A stretch of DNA of 64,000 nucleotides, taken from contig CM042152.1 of assembly GCA_023376005.1 (NCBI GenBank), positions 70,342,345 through 70,406,344 of the forward strand. The letters are read 5' to 3'. The notes beneath the pieces were generated by a model. That model was not told where the DNA came from. It searched no databases and worked only from the letters and a program-made list of their open reading frames with translations. The position numbers and the translations under genes are program-made. This document shows, in pieces, positions 30,169 to 40,590 of the stretch. Position 1 is the stretch's first letter. The number at the start of each line of letters is the position of its first letter. The DNA is from Doryteuthis pealeii. Lineage: Eukaryota; Mollusca; Cephalopoda; Myopsida; Loliginidae.

Positions 30169-30780
30169 AGAAAATTTGAAAAAACAAGTGTTCCGAAAAT
30201 AGGATGAATTTAATTATCGATGTTTAAACATTTCGGTTTCAATAAACCTTCCTCAGGATGTATCTTGGGGTGAAGAAAATGATGGATGTTTTTATAGATG
30301 ACAAGAGATGAAAATCTTTTTAGTTGTGTAACTCTATTTGATCAGCGTTATATTTTTTGAAAGGCAAGTCACGATCCACACACGTGAAGATGTCATTACG
30401 CATGATGCAACTTGAAGAAATGCAAAAGACGAGAAAAAATATTAATGGACTGATTTTTTTATGAGAACAAAGGGAACAAAGTGTGAATGATAACTAAATA
30501 AATAATTAAAAGAAGCCTAGTATTTTGTAATTATTTAACACTATTTTAGCTAGAAACGGTGATATATTAAAGAATCCATGTCGATTATTAAGGGAGGGCA
30601 AAAGCGAAATTCCACATGCTTCAAAAATCTGTCGTAGTCTTTTGTTGTGAATATGGGATAATATTGTGGCATCATTGAAACTAAAGTTATGATCAGTTTC
30701 AGATATATGTTGGACGAGGGTGTTCTGAAAATTGCCCAATTTAATATCAAGTTTGTGCTCTTTTTCCATATTTACTTCCA
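30169..30780 (-). mobile_element. Penelope-like element remnant, 5' truncated
   Basis: Flanked by (TA)n. Minus strand order: a coding fragment (30506-30814), non-coding spacer, then a terminal region with a complete-looking hammerhead (30216-30259). Penelope-like elements carry a reverse transcriptase and GIY-YIG endonuclease and have hammerhead ribozymes in their terminal repeats; this layout fits their 3' part. Confidence 0.65.
30216..30259 (-). ncRNA. minimal type I hammerhead ribozyme, all elements present
   Basis: Read on the minus strand: AUC (stem I), CUGAGGA (box 1), AGGUUU AUUG AAACC (stem II, 5 bp GGUUU/AAACC), GAAA (box 2), UGUUUAAACA (self-complementary stem III), UC completing an AUC cleavage triplet, then GAU, which pairs with the first AUC. 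A very short stem III that can pair between two molecules is typical of Penelope-type hammerheads. Activity is untested. Confidence 0.7.
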
Positions 30781-30814
30781 TATATATATATATGTATATA
30801 AACATTTGTAGCAT
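30506..30814 (-). pseudogene. Penelope-like polyprotein C-terminal fragment
   Basis: The frame includes LVQHISETDHNFSFNDATIL, then NKRLRQIFEACGI, SLNNRHGFFNISPF. 'LxxHxxxTxHxFxFxxxxIL...R...E' is the usual sequence after the GIY-YIG endonuclease of Penelope-like elements, but the catalytic GIY and YIG motifs are not present. The frame begins inside the (TA)n tract, so it is truncated and not expressed as a protein. A second overlapping frame is a shadow. Confidence 0.6.
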
Positions 30815-30867
30815 TTAGATATGTACCAGAACTTATGTCATTAAACACTCACATTTCTGTATTTTCT

Positions 30868-30897
30868 TGACATTTTTCTTTTTTTTTTCTCTTCTAG
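30868..30897 (+). other. 3' splice acceptor before the F-box/LRR exon
   Basis: A long pyrimidine run ending CTCTTCTAG directly precedes GTTTCCAG. It indicates an intron upstream of the coding exon, so the F-box gene is probably not a simple processed retrocopy; its first exon would be mostly or wholly 5' UTR. Confidence 0.7.
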
Positions 30898-30953
30898 GTT
30901 TCCAGTTTTGTCTGTCTAAAAGGATATTCAGATTGGTAAAAAAGCAAGGAGCG

Positions 30954-32984
30954 ATGCATGTGAACGATCTTCCAAATGAATGCCTCGTCAACATATTCCA
31001 GTATCTTAGTCTGCAAGACATTGTATTGGGTGTCCGCCTCACCTGTTCACATTGGTACAACCTCAGTTTCAATGGCTGCCTTTGGCGGCATCTCAAATTG
31101 GACGTCGGTGGTTTGGCATCCCGTATGAGCGATGAAAGTTTCCTCTGCTTATTACGAAGTGTCTCCGAGAGTGTGGAAGACATTGTTTTTGGTTACAGTT
31201 GCACTATATCTGAAGCTAGTATTCTACACCATGGCATCTTCTGCCCCCAACTAAAAAGTATTGATCTTCGAGGCCTAAATATCAAAGCCCATTACATTGA
31301 CATTTTGTTAATAAAATACCCAAAAATAGAGAGATTGTTCCTGGAACTGAACTATTCTGAGAACTGCATCCATTTCTTCAGATGCCTACACCAGTACAAA
31401 TTGATGTTCTTGAAATGTCTTCATGTTGTTCTTGAACTTGGAATGGATTATGAAACTCCGTTTACTCTTTTAGAACGAGAGAACGAGGAAGCGTGCAAAC
31501 GTAATTCGGTGCTTACATATCTAAATGCTCTTCTGGTTGAATCAATCACCGGTTGTAGCTCCTTACAACACTTATCGATCACATTTAGTCACATGACCGA
31601 TATAACACTAAGCCACATAATCACTAAAAACAAACACCTGACTAATCTCAGTATCGCTTACTGTTCCAAAATAACTGGGTCGGCTTTTGGTGCCTTGAGC
31701 ATTGACAATAAGCTGGCCAATTTAAATATGGACAATACTCGCCTGACCAATGAAACGGTCAGGATTATTGCTTCTAAGTGCCCCAAACTAAAGTCTGTAT
31801 CCTTACGTAACTGTAATCAAGTGACCGACGAGGGCGTCTTGTACCTTGCAAAGAACTGCCCCATGATCAGCAAATTCATCCTGAATCATGCCCGATTTAA
31901 TCAACACGAAGTCACCGATTTAATTGCAGAGTCAAATCAACAGTATCCATTTGGAAGAATCCAACAAAAAAGTATTAATTTATCTACGCGGGTTACAGAC
32001 GTTGGCATCACATCTTTGGCACACAACTGCTACAGGTTGTGCGAACTTGGACTTGCTGGGTGTACGACGCTCACGGATGGTGCCATCAAGCAGATTGCAA
32101 TATGTTGTCCGAATCTAACCCTTTTGAATCTCTCTGGTTGTATATATGTATCTGATTCTTCTGTTAATTTGATCATCTTGAAATGCAGAAACCTGGAGAT
32201 GCTTTTCTTACAGACCTGCTACAATGTAGCTAATATCTGGTTTTTAAATTTTTCATTCCGACCAGACAGTAGCATACCACGCTTAAAACCTCCGACCAGT
32301 GACGAGGTAGATTTCATTACTTCTAAATGCGAACTTGAATGTTCATGCTCTCCTTGTGCTGCTGCTGGTGGTGGTGTTGACGACGATGTCGAAAACAAGG
32401 CTCTTCAGGATGGGTCCCAGAAGTGTGCTTTCTGTGATGTTAAAAATTATCTGTATTCAACATATAAAGTGAAACAAGACTTTGCCTTGACAACATTTAA
32501 CCTGGATTTCTGTAACCAAATCTCGGACGATTCACTGTGTCGGATAGCTCAGAACTGTCCACTTCTATGCGAGATCTGGTTACAGGGTTGTTTTCGAATT
32601 ACGGACTATGGTGTGGGTCAGCTGGCCGAGAAATGCCCACTGTTGACGATTTTAGATGTCAGTGGTGGTTCTGTGTGTGAAGATATGACCCTGACAGATG
32701 AGACTCTTTATAAGTTAGCTGTCTACAGTCAGAAGCTGGCCTATCTGAACTTGGTCCGGAACTGGAAGTTCACAATCAATGGAATTTCTGAGGTTCTTTA
32801 TAAATGTAAAAAATTGCATAAAGTTAGTATTAGTAGGAATATGAAATATGGTGTGTCTGAGCTTAGTGTACAAAATGCTCTCGATAAGATCTGGGCATGT
32901 ACAGCTATCAAAAAGCTGACAGATACAAACGGTGAAAATTACATGATTCTAACATTGTACCCACATAGCAGGAGGGTAATTTAA
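30954..32984 (+). CDS. F-box/leucine-rich-repeat protein (FBXL-like), single coding exon
   Basis: One open frame of 676 codons. An F-box occupies about residues 5-48 (LPNECLVNIFQYLSLQDIVL then GVRLTCSHWYNLS and LWRHLKLD), followed by many cysteine-containing LRRs of the AMN1/FBXL type (LKSVSLRNCNQVTDEGVLYL; LCELGLAGCTTLTDGAIKQI; LCEIWLQGCFRITDYGVGQL). Between LRR blocks, near residues 440-505, lies a Cys/Gly/Asp-rich insertion (CELECSCSPCAAAGGG; KCAFCDV). Such proteins are substrate receptors of SCF (SKP1-CUL1-RBX1) ubiquitin ligases, LRRs binding substrate and F-box binding SKP1. I chose the ATG at 30954 because it lies just before the F-box, has G at -3, and the frame further upstream is a pyrimidine tract plus splice acceptor (AG 30896-30897). 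The frame stays open back to that acceptor, so a coding upstream exon is possible. The paralogue cannot be named from sequence alone. Confidence 0.93.
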   Translation: MHVNDLPNECLVNIFQYLSLQDIVLGVRLTCSHWYNLSFNGCLWRHLKLDVGGLASRMSDESFLCLLRSVSESVEDIVFGYSCTISEASILHHGIFCPQLKSIDLRGLNIKAHYIDILLIKYPKIERLFLELNYSENCIHFFRCLHQYKLMFLKCLHVVLELGMDYETPFTLLERENEEACKRNSVLTYLNALLVESITGCSSLQHLSITFSHMTDITLSHIITKNKHLTNLSIAYCSKITGSAFGALSIDNKLANLNMDNTRLTNETVRIIASKCPKLKSVSLRNCNQVTDEGVLYLAKNCPMISKFILNHARFNQHEVTDLIAESNQQYPFGRIQQKSINLSTRVTDVGITSLAHNCYRLCELGLAGCTTLTDGAIKQIAICCPNLTLLNLSGCIYVSDSSVNLIILKCRNLEMLFLQTCYNVANIWFLNFSFRPDSSIPRLKPPTSDEVDFITSKCELECSCSPCAAAGGGVDDDVENKALQDGSQKCAFCDVKNYLYSTYKVKQDFALTTFNLDFCNQISDDSLCRIAQNCPLLCEIWLQGCFRITDYGVGQLAEKCPLLTILDVSGGSVCEDMTLTDETLYKLAVYSQKLAYLNLVRNWKFTINGISEVLYKCKKLHKVSISRNMKYGVSELSVQNALDKIWACTAIKKLTDTNGENYMILTLYPHSRRVI

Positions 32985-33281
32985 ATCATTCTAAGGGCAT
33001 TTAATTCCTAAAATTGAGTTCTTATGTTTTTTTTTTATTTTTAATTTTTTTTTTTTTTATCGGATTTCCAAATGGCTTTTTCTTTCCGAAAGGAAATTTT
33101 AAAGAAAAGAGCCAGGATCACTTTAATGATCAAAATTCAGTTCCAAAACACCTCCAACCCCCCACAAAAAACAAACCCTAATGTGTAATGTCTGTTTTTG
33201 TCTACCTTGTTTTGTGATGTTTGTCAATTTATTCATTGTATTTTTTTTACAATGCAGAAATCTATTTAATGACTAAATTCT

Positions 33282-33287
33282 AATAAA
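33282..33287 (+). terminator. AATAAA poly(A) signal candidate for the F-box/LRR gene
   Basis: The first AATAAA after the stop codon lies about 300 nt downstream in an AT-rich 3' region. Other AATAAA hexamers follow (for example near 33690), so the cleavage site is uncertain. Confidence 0.4.
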
Positions 33288-33539
33288 TATAATTAGATAT
33301 TAAAGAAAGATTTAAATACATTGTAAATGCTATCCTTTTTGGTGAATGTTTGCCTTTCTGAACCAGTAAGACTGATTTCAACTTGATAAATAGTTATGGT
33401 ATTCTTAGCTTAAAGCTCAATGTAGCTCTATAATGCTATCAGAAATAATATAGAAAAAAAGTTTTTTTGTAATTAAAAAAAAAAAAAAAAATAGAAACTA
33501 AGAAAAATATAATGTCAGATGTTAAGAGTAACGCATATC

Positions 33540-33563
33540 CAGTAAGTAGATGTTTTGTAATGG

Positions 33564-33600
<37 letters not shown>
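33540..33600. repeat. (TA)n microsatellite
   Basis: TA tract 33567-33600 downstream of the F-box gene; the frame over it is spurious. Confidence 0.9.
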
Positions 33601-33602
<2 letters not shown>

Positions 33603-34048
33603 TTTAAAATTTTGATTTGCTTTGGACTCTTCTGTCAATACTCCAGACTTATGAGAAAATATATGTAACCTTAATTTTCCCCTTTTTTTATAATAAATTC
33701 CAAATTTGAATTCCATAAATTCTCATAGGATCTGTTCAATAAGCTATTTTTACACCCAATTAACTCAAATAATTTTTTTTTTTTTTTAATTTTCTAATTT
33801 CTTTTATATTTAATTTACCAAATGTTTTTATATATTATTTTGCCACCTCTGAATCTAAACGGTTTCGTAAAAAATTAAATAGAAAATATTTTTTGTCTTA
33901 TTTAATGTTTTTTAATTGTTTTTACTCCAAGTTTTGTTGATTATCATCCAAAAGACTTTCCTCTACTCCAACAATTTGTCAATTCGGAAAATACTAATTT
34001 TTTTTTTTAATATCGTTCAAGACGAGAGTAGGAGTCCTACTTTCAACG

Positions 34049-34226
34049 TGCATTTACACGAGTTATCTTTCCCTTGTTTTTTTTTTATTTTCAAATCTCA
34101 ACTTGCAAATGTTCACGCATGTCGAACAGTTATCTCCCACTCATACTATTAAGACTTGCCCTCCTCCCACCCTCCACCACGAGAATAATAAAAAATAAAA
34201 ACAAGGGAAAGATAACTCGTGTACAT
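34049..34226. mobile_element. short TIR element
   Basis: CACGAGTTATCTTTCCCTTG and CAAGGGAAAGATAACTCGTG are inverted ends of about 25 bp around 130 bp of non-coding DNA. Confidence 0.65.
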
Positions 34227-34239
34227 GCATGTCAGAAAT

Positions 34240-34630
34240 CTTTGACATTTTATTTATATTGTAAATAGGATCCCACCATCTAAAACTTTAGAAAATCAAT
34301 ATTTTTCAAATCAGATAAATTGTATGAGGCCTGAATACTAAGCAACAAAAATTAGTAAAAAAAAAAGTTTCTTTTAAAAATGTTTTGTTTATTAGACAGG
34401 ACAAATCTGGTTAAGATGTATTATTATTTCGATATATTTCGATTATGATAGGAATTATTATAGATTTTTCTCGATGTAGATATAATAATCAATTTTTAGA
34501 ATGCAGTGTTACCAGATAAACATTTTTTAAACATTTCTTTATATAATTAGTTGTAGAGCAGTGAATTTTCACAGCTAAATAATTTATATTTATCATTTTA
34601 ATGTGAAAAGCGTGATTTTCAAAATTAAGA
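34240..34630. other. no feature recognised
   Basis: AT-rich DNA without repeats or frames I can name. Confidence 0.4.
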
Positions 34631-34636
34631 AATTAC

Positions 34637-34895
34637 TCAAATCCCTCTGCATCTGACAAGGTCAATTTCTTAAGCAGAGTTTAACAAGTATGAATTGAGA
34701 ATTTTCCTTCTAGACTGGTTGCAATACAAAGATTAAAGAGCCCAGTCTGCCCTACTAGGAGAATAGTTGCATGTACATCTTTACCAAGGGTATTAGTGCT
34801 ATGTGAAATACAAACGGCCTCATCCAGGATTTGAACTCAGGTCACCAGGTCTCTTTTTTACGACAATAGCAATTACACCACTAGTGCTTCCACTG
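34637..34895 (-). repeat. tRNA-like SINE type B
   Basis: Minus strand head with GTTCAAATCCTGGATGAGGC, then CACTAATACCCTTGG and the tail around CAGATGCAGAGG. Confidence 0.7.
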
Positions 34896-34899
34896 ATTT

Positions 34900-36820
34900 T
34901 CTGAGGAAGAAAATGAAAAAAATTCCAACACTGAAGTCTGCCCTTAATAAATAAAATAATAGCACTGATACATTTTTTAAAATTAATTTTTTTTTTCTGT
35001 TTTAGACCAGTGGCATTGTTTGTTCTTAGAGTAATTTCTCTCTCTTTAACTCTTTGTCTACCAAATTTCGCTCAACAGCTGTACCAAATTTTCTTTGGTA
35101 TTTTTTTCCCTGTATGATGGAATATTTCAAAGTTCACTCTATTCACCTTCAAAACTCATTCTATTCAAATAAAGTCCTATTATTATTTCAATCTGAGTCC
35201 TTCTGTTCAATTATAATAAACTAACAATCAGTTTTTGTACTTTGGGTGCGGATTATGATAGGATCGCAGTGGTGGGAGAGCCGCTGTGAGCGATTTAAAG
35301 TAGGCAGAGAGTTAAGCACAAGACATTTAATATGTGGCCTTTTGGAAAGATTTTAAGTTTTATGAAAATTTATGTATAGGATTAAAAAGAAGAAAACAAT
35401 TTGCCCTTTATTAAAATTGAATTAAAAATTATAATGCTGTGAAAAAAAGAAATCAAAATATTAATCAAGTAAAATTTGTGCAATTCAGTAAATTATTCAA
35501 ATTTGTAGCGGCGATCTTTCATTGACCAATGTGCCTTTAATAAAAACAGCCTTTGAGGAAAAATTAGTGTCATTGAAAAAAGAAAAGAAAAAAAAAATCA
35601 TATTACAGGGAGGTAACTCCGAAACCATACTCGATAAGTTAATTACTTCCCTTATTTTTCACAACAGCCCTTAGCTTCTAATGCAGTTTATCATATTTTT
35701 CTCATTATTCCTATCTTATCTTTTTATGTTTTAATCATGTTAATGTTCAATTACCCCCTCCTCTTATAAACGTTTCACTGTGTTGATTAATTAACTTAAG
35801 TGAAATTTTATCTAGTTCCAAGTCTCTTGTTAAACCTAGGTTGCCTATAATCTAATGCAATATATTTATGTACTGATGTCTTGTCAATTCACCCTCTCTC
35901 ATGTTGATGTTATGTATTTAAAAGAAACTATAGATTCAGTTAAGTGAACAGATATGATTTTATTAGTTTTTCTTGTGTTGTTTGTTTGGCTGTGTTCTTT
36001 TGGAGAAAAAAAATTAAGTTTTAGAGTGGGTGGAAGTGAACTGGCTTGAAGTGGGGTTTTGATTTACTATATACATAAAATGGAAAACTAAATACTAACT
36101 TTCTATCCATATCTATAACCCTAGATGTTCAACTTACAATATAAATATAATTCAAAATTAGTCCCTGGCTTTGTGTGGATCTTCTTTTTTTTTGTTTTTT
36201 TTTTTTTGTCCGTACATAATGGCCATGGTTTTAAATTAATTATGAAATAGAACAAAAAGAAATCAAAACAAATAATGTTTTCTTTTTGTTTGCAACTAAA
36301 ATTCAATTTGTGTTGTAACAAAAAACACCAACCTCTAACCCCATGCAAGGTACTTGTATGAAGGGATGGCCCTTGAATGGAATGTTGTAACATCAAACAG
36401 GAATGTTATTTTATGTGAATAAAATAAATAAACGAAGGTTATTTTAAAAAGTAGCTCAAGATTTATTTTACCAGAATTTAAAATAGCAATTACTGTTAAG
36501 TTCTGTGGTCTTCCTTCATTATATGGAATAGTAGTACTTACCTATATTACATATGGGTTATAAGATTATCCTTATTAGAAATAGAAGATATAGAAACGTT
36601 TTAATTAAGTTTTAGGTAATTATTAATATTTAAATCATGGAATTTTTGGTATATCTCAGGCTCCAAGACACTCTAAAAAGTCTGACAGATCAGATTAAAC
36701 AACTAATGATAGTAATAAAAAATTATATTGGATTAAATTTCATCTTAGCATGTCTGAAAAATCAAACAAGAAAAATATTGTTTTCAAAAAAAAAAAAAAG
36801 AAAAAAAGTTAGTCCAAATG
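34900..36820. other. no gene recognised; AT-rich
   Basis: I see no splice-bounded conserved frame. Frames such as 36121-36396 and 36637-36885 are low in complexity and unsupported. GGAGGTAACTCCG near 35610 is a short palindrome. Confidence 0.45.
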
Positions 36821-36824
36821 GTAG

Positions 36825-36955
36825 ATATTTACCCTACCCTTGGGTAGGTTGTGACACAAGGTCACAAGTATGTGGTATCCAGTGAGGATCAACTCGCTAT
36901 TCACTAGTAATAGAACTGCAAGATTAGTTTGTTAACCATTACACTATAATAGTCC
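36825..36955 (-). repeat. tRNA-like SINE type C
   Basis: Minus strand: TAGTGTAATGGTTAACAAAC head, GAGTTGATCCTCACTGGATA, tail TTGTGTCACAACC. Confidence 0.6.
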
Positions 36956-36959
36956 AAAT

Positions 36960-37560
36960 GGTATAAATATTTTGAACTCTTTTCCAGTCCTCTACAGGTT
37001 GAGACTTCAATAGTAAAGATAATTATGAACTTGAAAAATAATTGATATTTTTTTTTTACCTATCTACCTGACGATGTGAAAACAAAAATTAAAATTATGC
37101 TTTTAAATTATTTTGGTTAGATTTTGATTGAGTTTGTTTTATTTATGATGAATTTGGTGCTTCTCTTTTCATATATTTATTATTCACAACTTTTTACTTA
37201 TATAAATCTAATAATTTTTTACATTTATCTTAGTCTGGATTTATTTCTTTGTAACTATGTAAGATGAAAATGTTAGTTTTAGTAATTTTTTTGTTGTTTT
37301 CTACAATCTTCCTTATTCAATTTTTCTTTCTTTCTAAACAATTGTTTAATATCCTAAATATAAAATGATATAAAATGTGCCAAAATTTTAAAGAATATGG
37401 AACAATTGATCCAGAATTTTTAAAAATAGAGAAGAAAATAAAAGGTTATTGAAATTTTTATGCCTCATATTTGATAGGAATTAATTCTAATTCCTGTTGT
37501 CATTTAATACAGTCTTATATGCTCTGAATTTATATATATATTATACATATACATATACAT
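36960..37560. other. no feature recognised
   Basis: AT-rich, no named repeat. Confidence 0.4.
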
Positions 37561-37586
37561 ATATATATACACACACACACACACAC

Positions 37587-37862
37587 ACCAACCCCTCTGT
37601 ACGAGCAGGATGTGACACAGTCAATTTCTTAAGCGAAGTTTAACAGGTTTGAATTCAGAGTTTTCCTTCTAGACTGGTTACCTAGGCACGGCTAAAGAGC
37701 TCTGTCTGTCTTGCTATTTGCCCATAGCTGGAAGGGAGAATTGGATTCATACCTTTCCCAAGGGTATTAGTGCCATGTGAAATGCAAACAACTTCATCCA
37801 GGAATTGAACTCAGATCAACAAGTCCATTTCCTATGACTGTAACCATTAGTCCACATGCCTC
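37587..37862 (-). repeat. tRNA-like SINE type B
   Basis: From ACCAACCCCTCTGTACGAGC (tail) to AGTCCACATGCCTCC (head), with CCAAGGGTATTAGTGCCATG inside. Confidence 0.75.
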
Positions 37863-38399
37863 CATTTTGAATTTCTACATATAAGGGGTGAACAATATAT
37901 CTGTAGCCTGATATAGTTATTGGAATTTTTGAAGTTATTTGCTAAATTTTTACTGTGCAACGTGATTAATACTCAACACTTAATTAAGTGCAATGATAAG
38001 GAAGGAGACTATGTTGAAAAGTATTTATGTTAAATGTTTTTTTGTTTGTTTTTTTTATTTTTTTTATCATGCTACAAACTTATTAATGTACCTATATCTA
38101 TTAGTGTGATTTATTTGTAATATATTTTATTCTGAAAATATTTTAATCAGAGTAATGATGTAATATTTTAAAAAACCTGTTTTACTCTTTTGGTGTTTGT
38201 AAAATTTTACTTTTACTTATCCCATTGCATCCTAAAATAATTTTGGATTGAATTAACCTATGCTCCCCAACTTCTTTTTTTTTTTTTTTAATTTTTAAAA
38301 TTTTTATTCTATGAAAATAAAAATATAAATTTGTTCATTTTATTCTTATGTAATAAATTCAGATTGAATCATCAATACCAATAGGGGCATTTTATTTCT

Positions 38400-38725
38400 A
38401 TGTGTATCAATGAATTATCTAATCTAAACATTTATAATTTAAGAATAAAATCTTAATTTTCAAAGGAGATACAGATGGATAACATTTGGTGTGTGTGTGT
38501 GTGATATATCTTTGGTGGGGTACCAATTTTTTTGGTATTAGGATGATTCTAAACTGGTCCTTTCCTCTAACAGTTGGGTGCTGCAAAGTTCAGATCATGT
38601 TTTATTTCTACATGTATCTTATAGAAATCAATGAATTATCTAATCTAAACAGCTTTAATTTATAATTTAAGAATAAAATCTTAATTTTCAAAGGAAATAC
38701 AGATGGATAACATTTGACGTGTGTG

Positions 38726-38745
<20 letters not shown>
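38400..38745. repeat. local duplication of about 110 bp
   Basis: ATCAATGAATTATCTAATCT to GATACAGATGGATAACATTTG at 38406-38490 recurs at 38628-38715, each followed by a (GT)-rich tract. (TA)n continues at 38733-38768. Confidence 0.8.
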
Positions 38746-38772
<27 letters not shown>

Positions 38773-38989
38773 CACAGTGTGGGATTGTCACTGTTTCAGC
38801 TTTTACTTGAATGGTGTGCCAAAATGCAGTATTATTGGAAGAGTGCTCAATATAAAAAAAAAAGAGGTATTATATTTTTTAAACGTCACCTGAAGATTGT
38901 TTGTGCTTACGCATGCATGAAACCAAATGGTTGTGACTGTTCCTTTGTCATCAAATAAATAGATATGTAAAACCTTTATATATTTATTT

Positions 38990-39420
38990 TATTATATTAT
39001 ATATAAATTGACTGGTAAGTCTGGGATGGTTCTATTTGGGTTCATCAAAATCTTGCTGTACAACCATACAGTATGCTCTTATAGGTGCAAACATATATAT
39101 TTCATACAAGGAATTTTATAAATCCCTAAGAGAGCTCAATGTATAATAATCAATAATTTAACTTTCAAAGAAAGAACAACTTAGAAACCGTCATCCTGTT
39201 ATAATATTTATTTCAACCCGAAACTCAAAATGAGTCTAACCTCATCAGATGGTTTTACAAATATGTATTTGTAATAGGTATTTGTAAAACCTCTCTGAAG
39301 AGGTTAGACTCATTTTGAGTTTCTGGTTGAAATAAATATTATAACAGGATGACGGTTTGTTAAGCTTTCCATTCTTTGAAAGTTGTATAACAAAGTTAGT
39401 TGGTGTTAGGAATGGGTAAT
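38990..39420. mobile_element. (TA)n-associated foldback
   Basis: Inverted repeat 39161-39383 (CTTTCAAAGAAAG..., CGTCATCCTGTTATAATATT) meeting in ATTTGTAATAGGTATTTGTA. Arms carry CTGATGAGG or CTGAAGAGG followed later by GGTTGAAATAAAT, like 16084-16365. Confidence 0.65.
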
Positions 39421-39672
39421 AGGGCCGTTTTAGCTCAGTCAGTAGAGTGTTCGGCTAGGAATCACAAGGTTCTTGGTTCGATACCGGCCTTCGCCAACTC
39501 AATGAATGAGTAGCACAGGGATCTGTGCGGTAAAGTGAGGAGCTGATGGTAGGTGTGTCACTCCACCTCATGCTAAAATAATCTCCTTGGTCTAGCACTA
39601 GTGAAAAGGGGATAGACTCCCTTGCTGTCTGGCCGATACGGACATTAGGCCGCCCTGATGACGACGTCTTTT
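39421..39672 (+). repeat. tRNA-Lys-like SINE type A
   Basis: AGGGCCGTTTTAGCTCAGTC head, GGTTCGATACC B box, tail GCCGCCCTGATGACGACGTC. The antisense frame here is a shadow. Confidence 0.85.
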
Positions 39673-39836
39673 TATAGTGCATGTTGAGAGATCAATGTAC
39701 AATGATTGGGAATGAGCAAAATATTTAGCAAAGAAAAAGGAAAGGCTCAAATATTGTTAATATTACCAGTATTTAAGCCTATATACTTTGGACTAATAAT
39801 GTAGACAATTTTATTATAATTAGGTTTAAGTAAAAT

Positions 39837-39839
<3 letters not shown>

Positions 39840-39872
<33 letters not shown>
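39840..39872. repeat. (TA)n microsatellite
   Basis: Dinucleotide tract; 39873-40200 beyond it is A-rich without other features. Confidence 0.9.
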
Positions 39873-39873
<1 letters not shown>

Positions 39874-40231
39874 TGTATGTCTGTACAACAAAGGAGTGCA
39901 TGTTCTTTTATAAAGGAAAGTTGGAGATCAGCAAAGACCAAAGTTCAATAAAATCCACATCTTATTTTTGACCGAGATAGGGTTAAAAAAAAATTTACCC
40001 CTTATTTTCCATAAGAAAAGCTAAATAAAAATATAAGGGTATAAATCAATGATATATTAAAAGATTAATTAGAAAATAAAACAAATTATTAAAGAATAAA
40101 ATATGACAAAAAGCAAATAAAAGAAAGAAATCCAAAGACTAATTAATAAAAATAACTTAAAAGCAAGAATATCTAAAGAATAAAAAAATAATTAGACAAA
40201 TATATAGAAAAAAATTTTTTATTAATCTATA

Positions 40232-40590
40232 CTAGTACAAAATAAAAAACCCCCCCCCCCGGGCGATGTAAAAATAGATTTTTGAAACATATTGCCTGAG
40301 GGGTGGGAGTAAAAAATTCAATGTCAGCGAGTTTGTATCCTAAGTAAATAAATTCATTAAAGGATTAAAAAAAATAAAACAATTTGAAATGTAAATATAT
40401 AGATATATAATACCAGTCATGTATTTATTAAAACTTGTTTTAAAAAACAATGAGGACTGTCTAATGTTGCATGTTCAAATTTTGAGTGTATTTATTCTAT
40501 GTTCTGACAATTTTGGGTAATGTGACGTAAGCAGTAACGTAAATTTTTGTTACAGACAAAAACCGGAAGCGAATCTCCATTATTAATAGA
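40232..40590 (-). mobile_element. Helitron family C, copy 2
   Basis: Minus strand: A then TCTATTAATAATGGAGATTC; 3' C/G-run hairpin region, then TTTGTACTAG followed by T. Shares GTGGGAGTAAAAAATTCAAT with 9654-10151. Confidence 0.7.

Noticed and set aside
30833..31183. Antisense 116-residue frame over the F-box gene
   Set aside because: It is the complement of the conserved F-box coding exon and has no features of its own.
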